Shown here: in pieces, positions 31,432 through 36,119 of the stretch
Numbering within the stretch: the stretch's first letter is position 1
Layout: every line of letters begins with the position of its first letter
NCBI GenBank assembly: GCA_002381865.1
Contig: DFYO01000016.1
Location: 1-36,119 of the forward strand
Reading direction: 5' to 3'
Origin: Clostridiales bacterium UBA4080
GTDB lineage: Bacteria; Bacillota; Clostridia; Lachnospirales; Vallitaleaceae
DNA length: 36,119 nucleotides
Notes under the pieces: generated by a model
What the model was told of the DNA's origin: nothing
What the model saw: only the letters and a program-made list of their open reading frames with translations
The model's database searches: none
Made by a program: the position numbers and the translations under genes

Positions 31432-32415
31432 TTGACAACAATCAAAGAAAATCAATCTGAATTTGACAAATCAGGTATAACGAGATGGCGAGAATTAATA
31501 AAAGATATTAACAAAATAGTTACTATTGTGGTGTTGGATGATGCAGAGCCACCAAGAGAATTTGATAGAATAGAATTACCCATTGCAAACCACAAAAAAA
31601 CCACAAAAGGACACAAAAAACAAGTATGCGGAGTTATCAGACAGTGTACGGATGATAATGCTAGAATAGTTGCTTTCAATTGGTTTGGAGGTAGAGAGCA
31701 AGCAACTCAATGGATAATAGCAAATTCAAAAGATATTGACATTATTAATTGTAGCTTTTCATCTCCAAGAAGTGATGATTTGGACTTTGTTAGAGATTTG
31801 AAAATTCCAATAATATGTTCTAGTGGCAATAACGGAGATAAAGGCAAAGATGGAGTATCCTTCCCAGCATACTATGACTGGACTATAGCTATCGGTGCTA
31901 TTGAAGAAAGATATAACAGAGTTACAGATTATAGTAACGGTGGAGCGTTATTAGATGCAGTCGCATATACTGACATATATATTCCGTTAGTTGAGAATGC
32001 TTCTAAATATGAGGACATTATACTATTCAACGGAACAAGCTGTGCTGCTCCTGTTGCTACAAGTATGTTGTATTACTACATCAAGTGGCGCAAAAATATA
32101 GGATTGCCTAAACTAACAAGCGAAGAAGCGAGAAAATTCATACATAAATGTGCGTATGACATTCTCGAAGAAGGCAAGGATTATTCTAGTGGATACGGAA
32201 TATTCAAATTAGGAGCTGAGCCAATGCAAATCAAACTCAAAATAAACAGCAATGTAATGGAAATCAATAATGAAGCTAAAATAATAGATACTTGCCCTAT
32301 TATAGATAGTAATAATAGAACCCTGGTCCCCATTAGAGCAATAAGCGAAGCCCTGGGATGCGAAGTGGTTTGGGATGGTGATAAACAAGAAATAACAATT
32401 GTAAAACAAGATTAA
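31432..32415 (+). CDS. subtilisin-like S8 peptidase with copper-amine-oxidase-like C-terminal domain
   Basis: A 327-residue serine protease. The triad is visible: D36 or D37 (VVLDDAEPP), H61 (KGHKKQVCG) and nucleophile S203 (FNGTSCAAPVA); N133 (SSGNNG) would form the oxyanion hole. Residues about 254-327 match the copper-amine-oxidase N-terminal-like domain often used as a wall or surface module (TLVPIRAISEALGCEV, then VWDGDKQEITI). No signal peptide is seen, so it must be exported with the virion, released at lysis, or act in the cytoplasm. It starts at TTG behind AAGGTG. It lies between tail and lysis genes. A role in wall-protein degradation or tail maturation is possible. Confidence 0.9.
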   Translation: MTTIKENQSEFDKSGITRWRELIKDINKIVTIVVLDDAEPPREFDRIELPIANHKKTTKGHKKQVCGVIRQCTDDNARIVAFNWFGGREQATQWIIANSKDIDIINCSFSSPRSDDLDFVRDLKIPIICSSGNNGDKGKDGVSFPAYYDWTIAIGAIEERYNRVTDYSNGGALLDAVAYTDIYIPLVENASKYEDIILFNGTSCAAPVATSMLYYYIKWRKNIGLPKLTSEEARKFIHKCAYDILEEGKDYSSGYGIFKLGAEPMQIKLKINSNVMEINNEAKIIDTCPIIDSNNRTLVPIRAISEALGCEVVWDGDKQEITIVKQD

Positions 32416-32445
32416 AAAACTATAATTATCGAAAGGGGACGAAGT

Positions 32446-32850
32446 ATGACACACGAAGAAGTAGATGTGCACGGACACATAAAACTGCTGGCAGACTTAG
32501 ATGCTCGAACGACTTCGAACGAGAGACGATTAGACAACATTGATAAACTACTTGTGGTGGTTAATGATATGAATACTAACGTAGCCGTCATAGCGGAGCA
32601 GGCGAGACAACAGGGTAAGGAATTAAAGGTGCTGGTTGACACATTGAAAACCCACGAACAAAAGATAGATATTTTGGAGGATAAGATGGGGACTAAAGAA
32701 ACATTATCGAAACTTGACGAGCGCGTTGAAATTCTCGAAAGGGCTCCGGGTAATAAATCTGAAAAACTCCTCGAGCAAATTAAATGGTTGTTAATAACAT
32801 TGATGATTTCTGGAATATTTGGTATAAGTTGGAATTTCATTACTAAATAA
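32446..32850 (+). CDS. XhlA-like lysis-associated membrane protein
   Basis: A 134-residue protein: a long coiled coil (about residues 14-100; ERRLDNIDKLLVVVNDMN, then LEDKMGTKETLSKLDERVE), then one C-terminal transmembrane segment (WLLITLMISGIFGISWNFIT). This is the layout of haemolysin XhlA proteins, which work with holin and amidase in cell lysis. It starts behind AAAGGGG and opens the lysis cassette. Confidence 0.83.
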   Translation: MTHEEVDVHGHIKLLADLDARTTSNERRLDNIDKLLVVVNDMNTNVAVIAEQARQQGKELKVLVDTLKTHEQKIDILEDKMGTKETLSKLDERVEILERAPGNKSEKLLEQIKWLLITLMISGIFGISWNFITK

Positions 32851-32868
32851 AAAAAGGGGGGTTTTGAA

Positions 32869-33120
32869 ATTAAAAAGAAATTCGAGTTTTCAAAAATATT
32901 AGTGTTGATTGTAACTACAATGGTTGTATTTTTAACTTTGCTTGGATGCTATCTGATGGTCGAACTAAAAACAGTTGCACCATTACCCTATATACTAGGT
33001 GGTTGGTTTACAGAGTTTGGTGTGGTAACAGGGTTTTACTTCAACAAGGCTACAAAAGAAAACGAAGTAAAACTTCAATATTATTTAGATGCGGATAAAA
33101 ATAATAAAATGGGGTGTTAA
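32869..33120 (+). CDS. holin-like membrane protein, probable ATT start
   Basis: An 83-residue protein if it starts at ATT (32869), six bases after AAAGGGGGG (32854-32862). It then begins (M/I)KKKFEFSKILVLIV. No ATG, GTG or TTG lies between the upstream stop (32848-32850) and GTG 32902, which has no ribosome site and would cut into the first membrane helix. Two hydrophobic segments occur: about residues 9-32 (KILVLIVTTMVVFLTLLG) and about 39-62 (PYILGGWFTEFGVVTGFYF). The size and two-helix layout fit a holin. ATT starts are rare but known. Confidence 0.72.
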   Translation: MKKKFEFSKILVLIVTTMVVFLTLLGCYLMVELKTVAPLPYILGGWFTEFGVVTGFYFNKATKENEVKLQYYLDADKNNKMGC

Positions 33121-33123
33121 ATA

Positions 33124-33873
33124 ATGAAAAAATTAGTAATAGGGGCAGGGCATGGAGCCAACACCCCAGGTAAAAGAACTCCTGACGGAGTAAGAGAGTG
33201 GAGCATGAATTCCAAAGTTGTCGAATTAGTGATAATAGCTCTCGAAGATTATGATGTAGAGATACACAGAACTGACGATTACACAGGAGCTTATGATATA
33301 TCCCTTTCAGACAGAGTTAAAAAAGCAAATTCAGTTAATCCTAATCTATATATTGAAGTGCATCATAATGCCAACACTGGAGTGTGGGGCGATTGGACTG
33401 GCTTTGAAGTTTATTATATGAGGGGCTGGCAGGAGCTGGCTACAAGATGCGCAGCTACACTGAAAACCCATCTAAAAATAAAACCTCATGGCGACAATGC
33501 AGTAAGAACATCTAATTTAGCTGTTTTAAGAGATGTTAGAAGTAATATTCCAGCCGTTCTTACAGAAGGTGGCTACATGGATTCAAATATTGATTCAAAA
33601 TACATAAGAAGTGAAGAAGGAATAAGAGATTATGCCAATGGGCTAGTCTCTTTTATTATTTCAGAGCTTAAATTAACTAAAAAAATTAAGGAGGAATTAA
33701 AAGTGGAAGAAAGCAAAGTTTTTGAAATCCCCTACTGGGGAGTTGAAGCTTGCAATTGGGCTAACGCAAATGATATAAACGACGGAGTTTACAACGACTT
33801 GGACGAAGTGAAAATGATGTGCTATTTACACAGATACCATAAATTATTAAAAAAGGAAGGGCTGGTAAAATAA
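33124..33873 (+). CDS. endolysin, N-acetylmuramoyl-L-alanine amidase (Amidase_3)
   Basis: A 249-residue endolysin. Zinc and catalytic residues are visible: H10 (GAGHG), E25 (REW), H80 (VHHN) and E148 (LTEGGY). The catalytic domain spans about 1-180. After a lysine-rich linker (about 182-200), a short C-terminal region (YWGVEACNWANANDINDGVY) resembles an SLH- or wall-binding-like module that could target the host wall. It cuts the bond between muramic acid and peptide. The ATG follows GGGGTG. The gene order with membrane proteins on both sides marks a lysis cassette. Confidence 0.93.
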   Translation: MKKLVIGAGHGANTPGKRTPDGVREWSMNSKVVELVIIALEDYDVEIHRTDDYTGAYDISLSDRVKKANSVNPNLYIEVHHNANTGVWGDWTGFEVYYMRGWQELATRCAATLKTHLKIKPHGDNAVRTSNLAVLRDVRSNIPAVLTEGGYMDSNIDSKYIRSEEGIRDYANGLVSFIISELKLTKKIKEELKVEESKVFEIPYWGVEACNWANANDINDGVYNDLDEVKMMCYLHRYHKLLKKEGLVK

Positions 33874-34227
33874 ATGAATGATTTAATTTTAAATATTATA
33901 GCAATATTATTAGCAACAGGAGGCATTGGAGCCTTGTATTACCTTGGCAAAAAAAAGCTTGCCAAAAGCATCATATTAGCGCTTGTGATAGATGCAGAAG
34001 AATACTGGGGAAGCGGTATGGGCCTTGTTAAACTAACTGAAGTAATATCAAAGGCATATCAACAACTTCCGCAAATAGTTAAAATTTTTGTTACCGAATC
34101 AAAAATCAAGAAATGGATAGAAGCTGCAGTTCAATTCATAAAAAGTGAACTTGTTAAGGACCCTGAAACAGGAGCAAGTATAACTCTGGAAAAGTGTCTA
34201 AGTAAAGGTAATTTAATCATTGAATAA
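33874..34227 (+). CDS. phage holin, LLH family
   Basis: A 117-residue protein with an N-terminal transmembrane segment (LILNIIAILLATGGIGALYYLG, residues 4-25) and a basic/amphipathic remainder. GSGMGLVKLTEVISKAYQQL is characteristic of the LLH holin family. It directly abuts the endolysin gene. It would form the lesions that let endolysin reach the wall, or cooperate with the upstream holin-like protein. Confidence 0.8.
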   Translation: MNDLILNIIAILLATGGIGALYYLGKKKLAKSIILALVIDAEEYWGSGMGLVKLTEVISKAYQQLPQIVKIFVTESKIKKWIEAAVQFIKSELVKDPETGASITLEKCLSKGNLIIE

Positions 34228-34233
34228 GATAGG

Positions 34234-34273
34234 CACCCCTATATATCAATATGGTATATGGGGGTGTTTTTTT
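34234..34273 (+). terminator. strong terminator after the lysis cassette
   Basis: A 12-bp stem with one T-G pair (CACCCCTATATA at 34234-34245 pairs with TATATGGGGGTG at 34255-34266) and a 9-base loop, followed by TTTTTTT. It ends the late transcript. Confidence 0.93.
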
Positions 34274-34511
34274 ATTTGTTATGTGTATAGTTAACACAAG
34301 TAATATGAGTTACACTAGAACAGGTAACAATACCTAACAAAGTATATATGCTTATGTATAATCGCTATGTATGGATGGGGTATCATAGTGAGGTTTATTT
34401 AAGCCTATATTTACAAGGAATATTAACATTTTATAGTTGTTTTTTAGCATAAAAAAAGGCACTGAAAAATATGTGTTAAATTAGACCAAATAATATGCCT
34501 TTAAGAATGTT
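34274..34511. other. intergenic region, only a minus-strand terminator seen
   Basis: This AT-rich stretch of about 240 bases has no convincing gene. AAAGGCA (34455-34461) pairs with TGCCTTT (34496-34502) around a 34-base loop; on the minus strand a run of T's follows, so it may terminate the gene at 34512-34766. Nothing else is clear. Confidence 0.5.
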
Positions 34512-34766
34512 TTAATCAATGGAAAATGGCAAATAAAAACTTGGGTTTATTATTGAATTTTTGCCAGCAAATTTTGAGTGTTTAAGTAAAAACATAAAAC
34601 GACTAACACTCATATAGATAAAGGGTTCATCTAGGCAAGCTTCCATATCATAGTATGCAATGATTACATTATTGCATAAAACTACCTTAACAATGTCAGA
34701 GGGCTGCAAGAGACCTTGTTGGATGTCATCTTCAAGGAAATTTATTAAATTAGCATAGCGTTTCAT
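34512..34766 (-). CDS. hypothetical protein, probable lysogenic conversion gene
   Basis: An 84-residue protein starting MKRYANLINFLEDDIQQG. ATG 34766 is eight bases after GGAGG; an in-frame ATG at 34781 lies upstream of that site and is less likely. Mixed alpha/beta: SDIVKVVLCNNVIIAYYDMEA looks like two strands, followed by a hydrophobic helix (VSRFMFLLKHS). A TATAAT (34788-34793, minus strand) could be its -10. It lies beyond the lysis terminator, reversed relative to the late genes, a common place for morons. No function is recognised. Confidence 0.66.
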   Translation of the reverse strand: MKRYANLINFLEDDIQQGLLQPSDIVKVVLCNNVIIAYYDMEACLDEPFIYMSVSRFMFLLKHSKFAGKNSIINPSFYLPFSID

Positions 34767-34862
34767 AAAATGTGCCTCCAATCAATGATTATATTCTATA
34801 TGTTAAATGATACATAGAATAAGGACAAGATGGTTAATTTGTCGAATTATCAGAGTATTCTC

Positions 34863-34890
34863 TTGAAAAGATAATTTGTTGTGATATTAT
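34863..34890 (+). promoter_or_regulatory. candidate promoter for the membrane protein gene
   Basis: TTGAAA (34863-34868), 16-base spacer and TATTAT (34885-34890), about 50 bases before the ATG of the 34942 gene. It gives that gene independent expression, as expected of a gene active in the lysogen. Confidence 0.55.
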
Positions 34891-34941
34891 TAATATGGAT
34901 GAATTAATAAATATCAAAATTATATGATTAGGAGGAATAAT

Positions 34942-35772
34942 ATGGAAGAGTTAAAACAAAAGAAAGAATGGTATAAAACATGGTGGGGAATAATAGTCGT
35001 AATTGCTTTTTTTCCAATTCTAGTACCAGTGCTAGTGTGGACTAAGTCAAATATGAGTAAACCGGTTAAAATTGCTATTACAGCGATATGCGGGCTCGTA
35101 TTAGTTGCAGGAGCTATCGGGAACAGCATATCTAACAAAGAAGCTATTAATTTAGTGGCAAAGGCTGAAAGTCAATTGGCAGAGGGTAAAGTTAACGAAG
35201 CACTTATAAGTATAACTGAAGCAAAAAAACTTAATGTTGAAAATGATAAAATTGCTATAATTGAAGAAAGTATTAATAATTATAATTCAGAGGAGTTTGT
35301 TAATAAGGCTTTCTTAGAGATGACAGATGAAGAATATAAATTACTTATGGCTGGGGACTTAAAAAAAGTATATTTAAAACACGAGAAAGCAAATGAGTTA
35401 TTCATTAAAAAATTAGCCGATAAGCATGATTTAAGGGCTAAGTTACTCGCTGAAAAAGCTGAAAAAGAAAAACAAGCAGCTGCAGAAGCTAAAATCAAGA
35501 AAGAAGAAGAAGAAAAGCAACAAAGAGTTGACATGATTCAAAAACAATTTAGTGTCTGGGATGGTTCTCATAACAATCTTACAAAAACAATAAAAGATGC
35601 TATGAATGATCCTAAAAGCTATGAGCATGTAGAGACAAAATATGTCGATAAAGGAGATTATCTACTTATTCAGACTACATATAGAGGTTCAAATGCATTT
35701 GGTGCGATTGTCAAGGATACAATTATTGCAAAGGTATCCCTTGAAGGAGATGTATTAGAAATTGTTGAATAA
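34942..35772 (+). CDS. membrane-anchored coiled-coil protein, probable lysogenic conversion gene
   Basis: A 276-residue protein. Two hydrophobic segments near the N-terminus (about residues 14-33, WWGIIVVIAFFPILVPVL; about 43-61, KIAITAICGLVLVAGAI) make it a membrane protein. A helical, charged region follows, with a KEKQAAAEAKIKKEEEEKQQ coiled coil (about 175-195), and a C-terminal globular domain (about 204-276; NNLTKTIKDAMNDPKSYEHV, then YLLIQTTYRGSNAFG). I recall similar C-terminal domains in other bacterial envelope proteins but cannot name them. ATG 34942 follows AGGAGG; the in-frame ATG at 34924 has no site. Possible roles include superinfection exclusion, but that is inference. Confidence 0.8.
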   Translation: MEELKQKKEWYKTWWGIIVVIAFFPILVPVLVWTKSNMSKPVKIAITAICGLVLVAGAIGNSISNKEAINLVAKAESQLAEGKVNEALISITEAKKLNVENDKIAIIEESINNYNSEEFVNKAFLEMTDEEYKLLMAGDLKKVYLKHEKANELFIKKLADKHDLRAKLLAEKAEKEKQAAAEAKIKKEEEEKQQRVDMIQKQFSVWDGSHNNLTKTIKDAMNDPKSYEHVETKYVDKGDYLLIQTTYRGSNAFGAIVKDTIIAKVSLEGDVLEIVE

Positions 35773-35830
35773 GGCATACTTTTCTTGTATACTAAACTTA
35801 ATAGAAAAAGTCTTTAATTGACTTTTGTGG

Positions 35831-35862
35831 AGTGGCATTAGAAATAATGTCGCTCTATTTTT
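35831..35862 (+). terminator. terminator after the membrane protein gene
   Basis: AGTGGCATTA/TAATGTCGCT (35831-35840 with 35845-35854, with wobble pairs) closed by a GAAA tetraloop, then CTATTTTT. It fits a rho-independent terminator for the 34942-35772 gene. Confidence 0.75.
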
Positions 35863-35890
35863 AAAATGATTTAAAAATAATGATTAGGGG

Positions 35891-35919
35891 TTGACAATTA
35901 AGGCAAACAGTAGCATAAT
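35891..35919 (+). promoter_or_regulatory. sigma-70-like promoter facing attR
   Basis: A perfect TTGACA (35891-35896), 17-base spacer and CATAAT (35914-35919). It has no gene of its own to the right in this window, so it reads out across attR into host DNA, or across attP after excision, where it would run antisense to the integrase gene. Confidence 0.68.
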
Positions 35920-35962
35920 AATAAAGTCGCAAATACAAAAAGACGATTTATAAACAAAAAAC

Positions 35963-35980
35963 ATTGTCCCAAAATTGTCC
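35963..35980 (+). repeat. right integrase arm-type sites (two TTGTCC repeats)
   Basis: TTGTCC twice, 11 bp apart (TGTCC at 35965-35969 and 35976-35980), in the same orientation and phase as the left pair at 96-113. Together with the left pair these are the best candidates for the P and P' arm sites of the integrase. Confidence 0.7.
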
Positions 35981-36094
35981 TGAATTAATAATTTTATGTA
36001 GTATTATGTGATGTATGTGAATAAAACCAAACCCAAAAGCACTGTAAATACAGCTTATACACGTTCAGTGCAAGTGTATGATATTAATTATTTA

Positions 36095-36119
36095 AGACTA
36101 AGGATCTAGTCCATATTAC
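36095..36119 (+). repeat. attR core, 25-bp direct repeat
   Basis: Exact copy of bases 1-25. The window ends inside this repeat, so how far the identity continues to the right cannot be seen. In the host it should be the displaced 3' fragment of the tRNA-Leu gene. Confidence 0.93.

Larger units (their letters stand above)
35773..36119 (+). other. non-coding right end of the prophage
   Basis: This 347-base stretch has no convincing gene. From left to right it holds a weak A-T stem (35806-35812 with 35820-35826), the terminator at 35831-35862, an outward sigma-70-like promoter at 35891-35919, a 13-bp word shared with the left end (35931-35943), the TTGTCC arm pair (35963-35980) and the attR core. 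Each is listed separately. Confidence 0.75.

Noticed and set aside
1..36119. Insertion sequence or transposon inside the prophage
   Set aside because: No DDE or serine transposase and no terminal inverted repeats were seen; the gene order is continuous for a siphovirus.

Overview
The window is one complete integrated prophage of about 36.1 kb, bounded by a 25-bp direct repeat (1-25 and 36095-36119). At the left end the repeat continues into the 3' half of a tRNA-Leu gene. The AT-rich sequence, strong AGGAGG ribosome binding sites and gene families point to a low-GC Firmicute, most likely a Clostridia-like host. The virion is a siphovirus with an HK97-type head, long non-contractile tail and probably cohesive ends. 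This host and phage assignment is inference from families; no database search was run.

Layout. 1-181: attL, integrase arm-type repeats and a terminator. 182-1990 (minus strand): lysogeny operon of CI-like repressor, mini HExxH metallopeptidase and tyrosine integrase. 1991-2218: divergent operator region with CGG-N4-CCG sites. 2219-10012 (plus): early genes, including Cro-like regulator, excisionase-like HTH, Bro-N/ANT antirepressor, zinc ribbons, 3D-domain protein, a replication initiator carrying iteron-like repeats inside its gene, an orphan C5 DNA methyltransferase and small proteins. 10132-15706: second accessory/replication block with a XerC/D-like recombinase, a GC-rich structured segment (RNA candidate), MazG-like and DUF4406-like nucleotide enzymes, an ArpU/RinA-like regulator, an AAA+ ATPase, SSB and a catalytic-domain-only tyrosine recombinase. 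15846-31362: packaging and virion operon in canonical order, from HTH/small terminase candidates, HNH-kinase fusion, TerS, TerL, portal, protease and capsid through connectors and tail tube to chaperones with a -1 frameshift, tape measure, Dit, hub and fibre. 31432-34227: subtilisin-like protease and the lysis cassette. 34228-36119: two probable lysogenic conversion genes, an outward promoter, the right arm repeats and attR.

How it works together. The repressor and Cro-like protein share one operator region and set the lysis/lysogeny switch, with the antirepressor and small metallopeptidase as likely modulators. Integrase uses the tRNA core plus 11-bp-spaced TTGTCC arm sites at both ends; the same array recurs near 15.0 kb. 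Early genes start replication at the intragenic iterons, and the ArpU/RinA-like protein probably turns on the late operon.

Points most worth a second look: the tail-chaperone frameshift site with a perfect 9-bp downstream stem; the three-site TTGTCC array; the GC-rich folded segment after the XerC-like gene; three tyrosine recombinases in one phage; the HNH-P-loop kinase fusion; the triplicated recognition region of the methyltransferase; the phage subtilisin with a copper-amine-oxidase-like tail; and a holin-like gene that appears to start at ATT. I found no CRISPR array, insertion sequence or clearly new multi-gene defence system.
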